Source of the DNA: a virus
IMG/VR virus record: IMGVR_UViG_3300030012_000204
Coordinates: 1-30,080 of that record
Direction: 5' to 3' (one strand)
Length of the DNA: 30,080 nt
Made by a program: the position numbers and the translations under genes. The notes under the pieces are model-generated. The model worked only from the letters and a program-made list of their open reading frames with translations, had not been told where the DNA came from and made no database searches. Each line of letters begins with the position of its first letter. The stretch's first letter is position 1. Of this stretch, positions 1-8,547 are shown one piece after another.

Positions 1-130
1 TTCCATTTTCTAAGTTCATAGTTGCCAAAGTAACTTCTTCTGCTTTGACTTCTACATCCTTAACTTCATCTTTTGATAATTCCATACCTAAGATATTTTT
101 AATTTTACTTAATGTATCAGTTGCTTTCAT
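1..130 (-). CDS. Scaffold-like phage head protein, N-terminus only (partial, runs off left edge)
   Basis: The reading frame starts with ATG at 130 and stays open to the left edge, giving 43 residues that begin MKATDTLSKIKNILGMEL. A Lys/Glu-rich stretch follows, then the segment TMNLENG. From memory, short head proteins beginning this way, with an LENG segment, sit between the protease and the major capsid protein in marine flavobacterial phages; a scaffolding role is often assumed. That is family recall, not a search. The context supports it: the protease and three micro-genes lie just upstream in the same direction. The start is preceded by a 41-nt AT-rich spacer after the previous stop. The C-terminal part and the expected capsid gene lie outside the window. 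Confidence 0.55.
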   Translation of the reverse strand, partial: MKATDTLSKIKNILGMELSKDEVKDVEVKAEEVTLATMNLENG

Positions 131-171
131 AATCATATAATTATATTGAACTTAAAATTTATATATTTGGT

Positions 172-324
172 CTAACTTTCTGTTTGACCTACACCTTGTG
201 CAAACAAAGTTCCATCACAACAATCAGGATGGTAAGTGTTATCATCACACAAACAACCCTTAGTAGACCTTATAGGACTTGTATATGATGGTGCAGGATT
301 TTTTCTTTTTCTATTTTTGTTCAT
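172..324 (-). CDS. 50-aa Cys-rich micro-protein with CxC-x9-CDG pattern
   Basis: This small ORF starts at 324, where its ATG overlaps the stop of the preceding gene (ATGA), which suggests translational coupling. The N-terminus is basic (MNKNRKRKN). The second half has GCLC at residues 23-26 and CCDGT at 35-39, and it ends in AQGVGQTES. I recall similar short proteins with CxC and CCDG motifs in the head region of marine phages, but I know no function. The cysteine spacing is like that of CDGSH iron-sulphur sites, except that the ligand His position is Leu, so metal binding is uncertain. It could be a structural zinc knuckle or a minor capsid component. The coupled context makes it likely to be a real gene. 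Confidence 0.6.
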   Translation of the reverse strand: MNKNRKRKNPAPSYTSPIRSTKGCLCDDNTYHPDCCDGTLFAQGVGQTES

Positions 325-455
325 CTTCCTTGACCTCTGTATTTTTTAAGGTAGTTTTTGCTAGATTTTAGTTTACTGCTTTTAGTTTTAGCATGTACTC
401 CTTTTCTTCTGACCTTAGGTTTCTCAACTTTGACATGAATTATCCTCCTTGCCAT
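321..455 (-). CDS. 44-aa highly basic micro-protein
   Basis: The ORF starts at 455 within a TAATG that overlaps the stop of the 14-codon ORF upstream, and its own stop overlaps the ATG of the next gene. The product begins MARRIIHVKVEKPKVRRKG and ends YRGQGR. It is dominated by Lys and Arg with almost no acidic residues. The segment GVHAKTKSSKLKSSKNY resembles short basic proteins I recall from marine flavobacterial phages. A nucleic-acid-binding or capsid-interior role is a guess from charge. An alternative ATG at 436 has a good AGGAGG seven bases upstream, but it would give only 22 residues in another frame. The AGGAGG is better explained as the Arg codons of this ORF. Confidence 0.6.
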   Translation of the reverse strand: MARRIIHVKVEKPKVRRKGVHAKTKSSKLKSSKNYLKKYRGQGR

Positions 456-499
456 TAGTATCTTTTCTTTTTCTTTTTATGTTTTCTTTTATTAGGCAT
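455..499 (-). CDS. Possible 14-aa polybasic micro-ORF
   Basis: The ORF starts two bases after the protease stop, and its TAA overlaps the ATG of the 44-residue gene. The peptide is MPNKRKHKKKKKRY, almost entirely Lys and Arg. The tight stop-start chaining (protease, then this, then the 44-aa and 50-aa genes) is the main argument that it is translated. It may serve only to couple translation. It is too short for codon statistics to help. Confidence 0.35.
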   Translation of the reverse strand: MPNKRKHKKKKKRY

Positions 500-501
500 G
501 A

Positions 502-1695
502 TTAACTTCTTATTGGTATACAATTTGGCACTCTTTTGCCATTCTTAATTTTAAATCCATACATTTCATAACCTGCTTGACATGGTTTCTTTAGTGTATG
601 TTGGAAACAAGGCATATACCACTCTTTTCCATCTAGCTCATGCATATGGTAACCTTCACATCCTATATTTTTAGCCATCTCCTCTGCTTTCTCAACAGAA
701 GAATATGCTAATCTATCATCAATTATTGCAAAATCATCATCAACTACAATAGTCTCTAGCTCTAACTCTCCTAATTCTCTTAGTTTGTTTCTGCTCCATC
801 CTAATGCTGCTAACCCACCCCACAATAGGTATGATATATTAGCACATGCCTCTGAATCATTTTCATTTTTTCTATACTGATCTTCTGCTCTAGACAGATA
901 GCTGTACATTCTTTTGATTGTTGCTACTGTTATATTCTTTTTTTGTGCTAATTGTGTAGCTCTAATCTTACCTACATCTGTTGCACATCTATTTTTAATT
1001 TTTTTATTAAGCTCTATTCCTTTTTTTGCATTATTTGCTACACCTTGTGGATAGTCATTAAAGCTCTCTAACTCTACTTCTTCTTCATTAATAACACTTT
1101 CTATTTCAGATAAAAGAAACTCTGCCTCTGCTGCCTCTAATTTGCTTAGAAAGTCATTTATAGATTCATTTGGTCTTTCTTGTTTATCTGCAAAATAGCC
1201 TTCTATAGAAAAACCTCTAACCACACCTTCTTTAACATAATCTTTCCACACTTCATCACTATCAACTCTAATAGCTCCCATCCATGTTCCTAGTGGTACT
1301 TCCTTTGTACTTTCATATAATCTACTTTTGTCATGCACTTCATCTTGTACAATCCAACTTTCTACAAGAGTTAGTCCTTTAAGACTATATTGATGTTCTA
1401 AAGTAGCATTACCTTGATTACCTTCTTTTAAATACATTTGACTAGCTTTTTCTACAGTATCTTTACTAAAGTATATGTAGTAATCTTCTTTATCACCATT
1501 TCTTAAAATTGGTTTATTAGGTATAAGTATAGGACCAAGTAGTAATCTTTTTTCTTTTGATACTTCTGCTAACTTTATTTCTTGATCTTTTAAAGCTACA
1601 AAGTTGCTTTGTATTGCAGGATTCTCTACAATAGATATTGCATCTATTCCATTAAATTCTTGGTTTTCATCTAATATTAACTCTACTATCTTCAT
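502..1695 (-). CDS. XkdF-type prohead protease with C-terminal extension domains
   Basis: This 397-aa protein carries an N-terminal XkdF-like serine protease domain (about residues 1-170). The sequence opens MKIVELILDENQEFNGIDAI. A candidate catalytic His is H101 in TLEHQ, followed by VESWIV (111-116), and the candidate nucleophile is S163 in GFSIEG. These are the usual family landmarks. Prohead proteases trim the head during maturation. After an acidic linker (180-211), a second module (214-310) reads DYPQGVANNAKKGIELN ... CATDVGKIRATQLA ... ISYLLWGGLAALGW, a block I recall attached to head proteins in these phages. A third module (345-397) has HELDGKEWYMPC and ends NGKRVPNCIPIRS. Together this is longer than a bare protease domain. 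The scaffold-like gene follows downstream, as expected in a head module. Confidence 0.8.
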   Translation of the reverse strand: MKIVELILDENQEFNGIDAISIVENPAIQSNFVALKDQEIKLAEVSKEKRLLLGPILIPNKPILRNGDKEDYYIYFSKDTVEKASQMYLKEGNQGNATLEHQYSLKGLTLVESWIVQDEVHDKSRLYESTKEVPLGTWMGAIRVDSDEVWKDYVKEGVVRGFSIEGYFADKQERPNESINDFLSKLEAAEAEFLLSEIESVINEEEVELESFNDYPQGVANNAKKGIELNKKIKNRCATDVGKIRATQLAQKKNITVATIKRMYSYLSRAEDQYRKNENDSEACANISYLLWGGLAALGWSRNKLRELGELELETIVVDDDFAIIDDRLAYSSVEKAEEMAKNIGCEGYHMHELDGKEWYMPCFQHTLKKPCQAGYEMYGFKIKNGKRVPNCIPIRS

Positions 1696-1725
1696 ATCTA
1701 TATAATGTATTTATTTTCTTTTTTT

Positions 1726-3402
1726 TTAAAATCCTGCTATAGGTCCACCTAATGCTGCATTTCTAATTCTGTTTCTTTCTAACTCTTGTGCAGTTGTTAC
1801 ATCACCTGCTACAACAAATGCTTTCACAGGTTGTTGTGTTTGTCCTGCTATAGCTTCTGTTAGTTGGTTTATAGGTGATGCACCTACAACATTAAAACTA
1901 GGTGGTTGTATTTGTGGTACTGGTGTAGCACCTGCACCTCCTGTTGCAACTCCTCCTACACTTAGTACAGGTATTTGTGTTTGCTGTATAGCTCTAATCT
2001 GTTGGAAACCTGTAGCTAATACTAGTGCAACATCTGCTGCTTTTTGAAAAGGTGTAACATTTAAAGGATTGTTTAGTGCTTGTGCTGCACCTGCATATGT
2101 AGCTATAATTGCATTTGCTATACCTAATGCTTTTGCTGCATTTGAACCTTCTGCTGCTAATCCTATACCTAGAGCTGTAAACTTCAATGCTAAATCTAAC
2201 TTTTGTTGTTCTGTAGTTTCTGTTAGATCTACATCTGTTTTAGTTGCATTTATTCTTAAATCTTGTTCTGCTATAATTCTTGCAGTTTCTAATTCAAATG
2301 TATCTCTACCAAACTGTTTTGCAAGTTTTATTAATGCATCATATCTATCATTACTTTTTTTAACAGCTAACTCTAGTTTTAATTCTTCTGTTATTGCAAG
2401 AGCTTCTAACTCTCTTTCTTCAAATGACTTTAGTGCATCCTCTTGTGCTTTTATTTCATCTTGTGCTGCTTTTGTTGCAGCTTCATTAGCAGTTTTCTCC
2501 TCATTCTTTAATGCTATGATCTGACCAGTAACTTCTTTTTGCTTAGATAGTCTAGTAGTTTCTAATGTGATAAGGTCTGCTCTTAATTGTGCTTCTTCTT
2601 GTAGATCTTCTTTTGTAGATCCTGATAATTTGTTCTCCTCAATTTTAGCATTAAGTCTAATTTGTGTCAATGCTATTTCTTTATTTGTAATTTCTTCATC
2701 TAATGCACTAGCTTCTTGTAAAAATCCTATTCTTTCTTCTGTACTAAATTTTTCTCTATCAACTGCTTTTTCTAATAACTCTGCTCTATTTCTGTCTGCC
2801 TCAGCTCTATCTACAAGTAACTGTCTTTCTATTTTATCTGCTTTAGCTCTAGCATCTGCAAGTTCACCTGCTATCTTTATTTCTTTTCTAGTTTCCTCTC
2901 CAAAGTCTTTTACACCATCAACTACATCACTAATGTTTCCTCTAAGGTCTTGAAATGCTACTGATGCTGCTGCTATGTTTCCTGTAAAGAAATTAGCAAA
3001 TGCTTTACCTGCATTCATAACTGCATTACCTAAATCAGACATAATGTCTAAAACATTACCAGTTACAACTGCTATTTGACTCATGATCTTAGCAAATTTG
3101 TTCTGACCTTCTTCTGAATTGTTAAATGCTGCTGTAACAGATCCTATAACTAATGCAAATGCACCTATACCAGTAGCTATAATTGCACCTTTAAGAGTAG
3201 CTAAACTTTTTATTGCAGTTTTTATACCTGCAACTACTGCTTTAAATTGTGTAACTAACCCACTTGTTAAGACATCACCAGTTTCTCCAACTGCATCCAT
3301 GTCTGTTTTAGTCTCTTTTAGCTTATCATTAGTTTCATCAATCTCCTCATTAGCCTTATCATTATCAACTTCAAAGGTTATTTTATATTTACCTATTTTC
3401 AT
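1726..3402 (-). CDS. Tail tape measure protein (short)
   Basis: This 558-aa protein starts at 3402 in a TAATG overlap with the preceding small gene. Its architecture is typical of tape measures. A polar N-terminus is followed by a hydrophobic stretch at about 72-93 (GAIIATGIGAFALVIGSVT), a long alanine/glutamate/lysine-rich coiled-coil region at about 170-390, and a second hydrophobic Ala/Gly-rich region at 405-445 containing ATYAGAAQALNNP, which I recall near the C-terminus of Bacteroidota phage tape measures. It would set tail length and be ejected during DNA entry. At about 1.5 angstrom per residue, the family rule of thumb, 558 residues would predict a tail of roughly 80 nm. That is an estimate, not a measurement. 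The antisense ORFs over this gene are shadows caused by its low-stop composition. Confidence 0.75.
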   Translation of the reverse strand: MKIGKYKITFEVDNDKANEEIDETNDKLKETKTDMDAVGETGDVLTSGLVTQFKAVVAGIKTAIKSLATLKGAIIATGIGAFALVIGSVTAAFNNSEEGQNKFAKIMSQIAVVTGNVLDIMSDLGNAVMNAGKAFANFFTGNIAAASVAFQDLRGNISDVVDGVKDFGEETRKEIKIAGELADARAKADKIERQLLVDRAEADRNRAELLEKAVDREKFSTEERIGFLQEASALDEEITNKEIALTQIRLNAKIEENKLSGSTKEDLQEEAQLRADLITLETTRLSKQKEVTGQIIALKNEEKTANEAATKAAQDEIKAQEDALKSFEERELEALAITEELKLELAVKKSNDRYDALIKLAKQFGRDTFELETARIIAEQDLRINATKTDVDLTETTEQQKLDLALKFTALGIGLAAEGSNAAKALGIANAIIATYAGAAQALNNPLNVTPFQKAADVALVLATGFQQIRAIQQTQIPVLSVGGVATGGAGATPVPQIQPPSFNVVGASPINQLTEAIAGQTQQPVKAFVVAGDVTTAQELERNRIRNAALGGPIAGF

Positions 3403-3551
3403 TAGTCTTTTTTATCAAATTTTCCAATTCTTTTAGCTAGTTTAAAACCATCTTTCCAGTTATCAGGTAAGTAATGACTACCTTGTGCAAATCTGATACT
3501 CTCAGTTTCACCATTTACCACCTGTAAAAGCTCTATTATATTCTTTAGCAT
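3402..3551 (-). CDS. 49-aa hypothetical protein upstream of the tape measure
   Basis: The ORF starts at ATG 3551, six bases after the stop of the oxygenase gene, and its TAA overlaps the tape-measure ATG (TAATG). The product begins MLKNIIELLQVVNGETESIR and has a central FAQGSHYLPDNWKDGFKLA and a basic tail. I do not recognise it. Its position just before the tape measure is where small tail-assembly proteins are often found, but nothing in the sequence confirms that role. Tight coupling on both sides makes it likely to be real. Confidence 0.6.
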   Translation of the reverse strand: MLKNIIELLQVVNGETESIRFAQGSHYLPDNWKDGFKLAKRIGKFDKKD

Positions 3552-3556
3552 ACTAT

Positions 3557-4171
3557 TTATATAATACTTAATTGTTGATTTTTTAATTTTTGCTCATATT
3601 CTTTATGATCAGCTCCACCATTCCATATATTTTCTCTCCACCAACTTGTAATTATATACTTTGTGCCTTTTGTTACTTCTTCTCCACTATGTTGCATGTA
3701 TTCATTTGGATGTCCATGTTGTAAATTATTCCAAACTACAGCTTTACAACTTAATGGTTTTATTTCTTTTTTTAGATGAGGAAAGTTAGTAGTACCTCCT
3801 TCAAAATTATCATTTAAATACAGCATAAAAGTGTATGTTCTGTTGCCACTTGACAAACAGTTTTTCTCATAACTATCACCTTTAAAATAATCATGATGTG
3901 ATCTAAAATATTGACCTTGTTCATATCTTTGACCTTGTAGTGATTCACCTTTATGTAGAGGTTGTCCTAAATATTTAGCTATTTTTTTGTGTAATGTTTC
4001 TACAGTAGGATCATTAGCTACAAGATTAGATGTATATGATGTTCTTGCTTGACTATATTGATTCATTTGTTTACCTCCTGCTACAACCATAGACTTATTA
4101 GCATACCTATCTATCATATTCATTAGATACCTAGCTTCTTCTTTTGTAATAAAGTTTTGTATTTCTTTCAT
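3557..4171 (-). CDS. 2OG-Fe(II) oxygenase, prolyl 4-hydroxylase type
   Basis: A 2-oxoglutarate/iron dioxygenase of the P4Hc fold. Using the start at 4171, the iron triad is H92 and D94 in RSHHDYF and H161 in YMQHSGEEV. The 2-oxoglutarate-binding basic residue is K171 in KGTKYIITSWW. The strand TYTFMLYLNDNFEGGTTNF and the segment AVVWNNLQHGHPNE complete the usual pattern. Such enzymes hydroxylate proline or other side chains in proteins and are common in marine phage genomes; the substrate here is unknown. I prefer the ATG at 4171, which overlaps the previous stop as TAATG, over the upstream ATG at 4180 that adds three residues. Its position inside the tail module, straight after the big repeat protein, suggests a tail or host-surface substrate (inference). 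Confidence 0.85.
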   Translation of the reverse strand: MKEIQNFITKEEARYLMNMIDRYANKSMVVAGGKQMNQYSQARTSYTSNLVANDPTVETLHKKIAKYLGQPLHKGESLQGQRYEQGQYFRSHHDYFKGDSYEKNCLSSGNRTYTFMLYLNDNFEGGTTNFPHLKKEIKPLSCKAVVWNNLQHGHPNEYMQHSGEEVTKGTKYIITSWWRENIWNGGADHKEYEQKLKNQQLSII

Positions 4172-7100
4172 TATGGACAATTAGATGTAAATGGACCTGT
4201 TAATGTACCTGCTGTTGCATTCCAAAAGTAATAATTTGATCCTGCATTAGTTGCAAAATATTGATCTGTAGGAAATAGTGTGTTACATGTATCATCTGTA
4301 TATACTTCACTTGCAGATGCTAATGTACTTGCATTTAAATATACAGTTCTTGTAAGACCATCACATATATCTATAGGTGCAGCACCTTTAACCAATGATA
4401 ATGTAAAACATGTTTGTGCAGGTGGTGATGGAGGAGGAGGTGGTACTGGTACTGTAGATTGACAATCTAAACAGTTAGCTCCTGCTGTATTTTCTTGACT
4501 AAATATAGTAAAGTTTTGACTATTTAATTCAGTAGGATTTACACCTTGATGGTTACTATCCCATCTATAACATTCAAAACCTCCAACAGGTTGTATTACC
4601 CACCATGTACTTATAGGTTGATAACTGTATACATCAACTATAAAACCAGTAGGATCATCACAACTTATAAATCTTGCATAATATATACTTGCAGGTGGTT
4701 GCACAGGTGTAGGTGGTACTGATATACAGTTGTTTCCTCCATCTGCACACACAACTCCTACTTGTATACCTGTGTTTATTAATGCAGCTCCTACAACTTG
4801 ATACCTTATTGAGTTTACTGTAACAGTATCATTTGAGTTAAAACTGACATCATTAACTGTTTGTAAAGAAAGATAACCTGTTGTACTATCATCACATTTT
4901 TGTAATGACCAATATTGTGTAGAACCTGTTATTGTAGGACAATTAGTCTGACCTGTATCTGTTACTGTACCTACATTTGCATAACCTCCTCCTGATACCC
5001 CTACTGATACTACTGTATAAGGCATACCACAACTATCTGTTACTCTGTCATTTACACTTAGGCTTATTTGTGAAATACTGTTGCCTGATCTGTAACCTGT
5101 TTGTAAAGTATAACATTGTTTTAATTCATAAAAAGTAGGACATGCTGTTTCTGTACTAGTAACAACTGTACCTACTGATGTTCCACTTGTTGTTGTACCT
5201 AATACTTTATATAATGGACCTGCTGTGCTGCCACTATGCACCATATCACCTACACTTAAACTGATTTGAGTTGTTGTTTGTGCTGTTATATAACTTGTGC
5301 TACCTGTACTACATTGTTGTAATTGGTAATATTGTACAGTTCCACAAGGTGTGCTTGGACATCCTAAAGATCCTAGACTTGTAACTTGACCTATTGCATT
5401 TGCATATGTTGTAGTATCTGTTGTTGTAGCATTTACAGTATAACATTTACCTGTACTATTATCTTGCACTAATGATGCTTGATTAGGATTGCTATTAGCT
5501 GTTAAATTAGGTATATCTGCTGTTGTTGTAGCTGTTCTTATTTGTGTAGCTGTTTGACAATCTCTAAGTAAATAATAAACAGGTAAAACTGTACAAGAAC
5601 AAGAGCTTAATGCATCTAAATCTATAGATCCTGATGTGTTTGTTGTGTTTTGTGCTTCATAACATGTTCCATTATATGTTAATTGTGTGTTATTTAAGTT
5701 GCTACAGTTACTAAAACCATAATGTTGTATAGAACCATCTGTACAACTGTTTAAAGAATAGTAGTATGTAGTACATGATCCAGTTTGCAAACTTGCAATA
5801 TTTATTGTTCCTGTTTGATTTGCACTTGCAGGACTTATAACATATGTTTGATTTTGATATACAACAGTACCACTAAAAGAATTACTAGCATGATAACCAA
5901 AAAGAGTTGTACCACTACAACATGGATTTAATGCATAATAGTTTGTTGTTGTGTTACCACTACATGTTAGTTGTGCAGGACTAGGTGTAGATGCTATTGT
6001 AACACTAGGTACAGAATCTAATGCAGTTGAGTTTTCAATTACATACTTAGTACTTCCTGAATCAAAGACTTGTTGTGTAATAGCATATGTTGGATTCCCT
6101 ACATCTGTTGATGATCTAAAATTTGTACTATTATCACTACATCTCTTTAATGTATAATAATTAGTTACTGGTGTAGTTGGTGTAGAAGGGCATCCTGTTA
6201 ATCCTGTTGCTGTTATAGCTTTTGATGTATATGTGTTAGGCACATTGTTACCTGTAACTTTATATGTGTTTCCTGAGCTATCTTCTACTCTTTGATTGAT
6301 TGCTAAATTTAATGTACCTAATGTTGTAGTAGATTCAAAAGTAGCATTTGGAGCTGCACACTCATATAATGTTAAAACATTTGTTAATGGACCTTCTTGA
6401 CCACCTGATCCCCCAGTCTCAGTTTGTGCAACTGCTGCATCATTTACTGTCTCATTTAACAGCTCTAATTGACTTGAACCTGTTAATAAATCTGTAGTAA
6501 TACTGTTAATCTTGTAATTATTGTCATTTATTCTTACAGTATCTGCAAGAGTAAAGTTAATTACAAACTTTTTTGGTAATCTAGCATTTATTCTTGTTAA
6601 TCTTTTTGCTGAATTGAATACACCTGCAATATAAAATCTATGATATTTTTCAAATAGTGTGTCTGTAAATGCAGATGTAAAATCCCATTCTGATAATTCT
6701 AAATCAAAATGTATTCCTTCTTTGTTTACTGTAGCATCTCTACTAACAAAATTAGAAGGCATCCAGTAATCTGATATATCTGATATGCTAGTTGTTCCTG
6801 TTTTTCCTAATAAGAATCTAAATGGATTAGTTAAATTAACAAACTCACCAATAAATAATACAGGTTTTTTAAAATATGGCTCATTCTTTTCATCTGCCAT
6901 AAACCCCCATTGTATATCTGTATTGATTCCATTAATTCTTTCATATTTTAAATGTGCAAAAGGTGCTGTTACTTCAAACTTCTGATCATTGGAGTTTAAG
7001 TTTCCTGTTTCAACATATTTAGCTGCACCCCATTCTACACCTTGTGATTCTTTATGTTGTTTTGCTAATGTTGCATCTGTATCTTCATACTTAAATTCTA

Positions 7101-8547
7101 TCTCTCTATAAGGTAATGCCTTATCTACTTGTATAGATGATGGATCTACAAACTCTGTAATATCTCTAATAGTTCCTCCATTATAAAAACTCTCTAATGT
7201 CTTGACATGTATAATGCCATCTTTTTGAAATGCAGTTAAATTAAACATTGTAAATAGACCAGTTAAAAAGTCTATGACCTTCATACTAGGAATATTATCA
7301 GTTATAATAAACTCTTTTTCTAGTGGTACAGATATAGCTGAATTAATTTGAGATGTATATTGGTTTCCACTTGTATCAATTCCTGTAAATGCACAACTAT
7401 CTATTGTAAATGCTGTTGTGGTTTCTATGTGTAAAGTAAAACCTTCTGATGTTGGACCTAGCTGTTGTGATATTTGTGCTGATGTGTTAGTTGATGCTGC
7501 AAATGTTTTTCTTAATACTTCTTCTGCACCTTCTTTAATTATAGCTGTAAACTCAGGATAACCTCCTTGTGTACCAAACCCAAATGTATATGTCCCTAAT
7601 AAAGAATCACTTTGTCTATTTTGAAACACTAGTAATGCATCATTATTCATCTGCATAGAGGTGTTTTGAGGTAACAATGGAAAACCTTTGATTTGTTTTT
7701 CTGCAAGATCTAAATCATCATAAACTCTACCTTCTTTTTTTTGCAATAGCATGTAAAGGTTTTTATATGCCTCAGGTCCATTTGTTAAATTTAAAAAATC
7801 ATCACTAAATGTTATGTTTGTATATTGTTCTTGTATAGCTTTTACAATCAGATGTACTTTAATAGCATATGTTAAATCTTCAAATAAAACTCCATGTACA
7901 TCATCAGCTCCTAAATTAGTGTGATTTGTAGGATATAGATTTCCACCTAGAGCTGTATTATCTGTACCATCTGTATTTGTGTAAGGTATGTTAAGGCTAG
8001 AATCATAGTAAAACCTCATAGTGTTAGATATTAGAGGTACTATAAGTCCTGCAACATACTCTACACCATCAACTGTGTGTTTATAACCTTCACTATTTGT
8101 TAGTATGTTTTCTATTTCTGCTGCACTATAAGTTGTGTTAAAGTTATTTAGCCAAGATAATCCTGATAATTCATCTTCTCCTAACAAGTCTTTTAGATTT
8201 ACAGTATTACCATAAAATGTAACTCTATAAGATCTAGGTTTACCTTTTTCTAGGTCTACACCTTCTAGTGTTATTTTACCTTCTCTGTATGGTATAGTGT
8301 TTAGTTCTATTCTTGCAGCTACTTTTTTTCTTGCATCAAATGTATAACCTTGTGCTAAATTAAATCTGTAGTAATGTTTAAATATCTTGTTGTTAGTATC
8401 TGATGCAGGTAATGAAAAAGGTTTAGTAAAATCTGTAAAAACCTTAGATACATCTTTTATGTTTTGTATTGTTTCTGTTAAACTAACAGTTTCATCAGAG
8501 AATAAATCTACTCTTTGATTGTTTATGTATAATTGAAATTTGCTCAT
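4171..8547 (-). CDS. Large tail protein with C-terminal Cys-rich repeat array
   Basis: This 1458-aa protein is the largest in the window. Residues 1 to about 705 form a non-repetitive part that begins MSKFQLYINNQRVDLFSDET and contains FTDFTKPFSLPASDTNN. I recall this opening from central tail or baseplate-hub-like proteins of uncultured marine phages, though no enzymatic motif is visible. After a GGSGGQEG linker (712-719), the rest is built of units that start with an aromatic pair and a cysteine (YYxLxxC), rich in Thr, Ser, Asn and Gly. Proline-rich linkers (PPTPVQPP and VPPPPPSPP) precede the last two segments. The likely role is a tail-tip or receptor-binding structure, with the repeats projecting outward. 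The gene is chained to its neighbours: its ATG abuts the stop of the 326-aa gene and its TAA overlaps the oxygenase ATG. Confidence 0.7.
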   Translation of the reverse strand: MSKFQLYINNQRVDLFSDETVSLTETIQNIKDVSKVFTDFTKPFSLPASDTNNKIFKHYYRFNLAQGYTFDARKKVAARIELNTIPYREGKITLEGVDLEKGKPRSYRVTFYGNTVNLKDLLGEDELSGLSWLNNFNTTYSAAEIENILTNSEGYKHTVDGVEYVAGLIVPLISNTMRFYYDSSLNIPYTNTDGTDNTALGGNLYPTNHTNLGADDVHGVLFEDLTYAIKVHLIVKAIQEQYTNITFSDDFLNLTNGPEAYKNLYMLLQKKEGRVYDDLDLAEKQIKGFPLLPQNTSMQMNNDALLVFQNRQSDSLLGTYTFGFGTQGGYPEFTAIIKEGAEEVLRKTFAASTNTSAQISQQLGPTSEGFTLHIETTTAFTIDSCAFTGIDTSGNQYTSQINSAISVPLEKEFIITDNIPSMKVIDFLTGLFTMFNLTAFQKDGIIHVKTLESFYNGGTIRDITEFVDPSSIQVDKALPYREIEFKYEDTDATLAKQHKESQGVEWGAAKYVETGNLNSNDQKFEVTAPFAHLKYERINGINTDIQWGFMADEKNEPYFKKPVLFIGEFVNLTNPFRFLLGKTGTTSISDISDYWMPSNFVSRDATVNKEGIHFDLELSEWDFTSAFTDTLFEKYHRFYIAGVFNSAKRLTRINARLPKKFVINFTLADTVRINDNNYKINSITTDLLTGSSQLELLNETVNDAAVAQTETGGSGGQEGPLTNVLTLYECAAPNATFESTTTLGTLNLAINQRVEDSSGNTYKVTGNNVPNTYTSKAITATGLTGCPSTPTTPVTNYYTLKRCSDNSTNFRSSTDVGNPTYAITQQVFDSGSTKYVIENSTALDSVPSVTIASTPSPAQLTCSGNTTTNYYALNPCCSGTTLFGYHASNSFSGTVVYQNQTYVISPASANQTGTINIASLQTGSCTTYYYSLNSCTDGSIQHYGFSNCSNLNNTQLTYNGTCYEAQNTTNTSGSIDLDALSSCSCTVLPVYYLLRDCQTATQIRTATTTADIPNLTANSNPNQASLVQDNSTGKCYTVNATTTDTTTYANAIGQVTSLGSLGCPSTPCGTVQYYQLQQCSTGSTSYITAQTTTQISLSVGDMVHSGSTAGPLYKVLGTTTSGTSVGTVVTSTETACPTFYELKQCYTLQTGYRSGNSISQISLSVNDRVTDSCGMPYTVVSVGVSGGGYANVGTVTDTGQTNCPTITGSTQYWSLQKCDDSTTGYLSLQTVNDVSFNSNDTVTVNSIRYQVVGAALINTGIQVGVVCADGGNNCISVPPTPVQPPASIYYARFISCDDPTGFIVDVYSYQPISTWWVIQPVGGFECYRWDSNHQGVNPTELNSQNFTIFSQENTAGANCLDCQSTVPVPPPPPSPPAQTCFTLSLVKGAAPIDICDGLTRTVYLNASTLASASEVYTDDTCNTLFPTDQYFATNAGSNYYFWNATAGTLTGPFTSNCP
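4380..6375 (-). repeat. Degenerate protein-level tandem repeats (YYxLxxC units)
   Basis: Within the 1458-aa tail protein, repeat units begin at about residues 726 (LTLYEC), 797 (YYTLKRC), 870 (YYALNPC), 928 (YYSLNSC), 991 (YYLLRDC), 1073 (YYQLQQC), 1139 (FYELKQC), 1212 (YWSLQKC) and more loosely 1289 (YYARFISC). The period is about 55 to 80 residues. Most units end with another Cys before the next aromatic pair, and several share a middle segment of the type ISLSVGDMV or ISLSVNDRV followed by Y-V/K-V. The units are diverged at DNA level, so this is an old array, not a recent expansion. Confidence 0.75.

Noticed and set aside
434-436. Alternative ATG with AGGAGG seven bases upstream, giving a 22-codon ORF
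   Set aside because: It lies inside the 44-codon basic gene in another frame. The AGGAGG is explained by Arg codons, and the family relies on stop-start overlap.
2069-3436. Three plus-strand ORFs of 105-151 codons across the tape measure
   Set aside because: They are antisense shadows. Ala/Ser-rich composition and low stop density follow from the complementary strand of a helical, Ala/Glu/Lys-rich gene.
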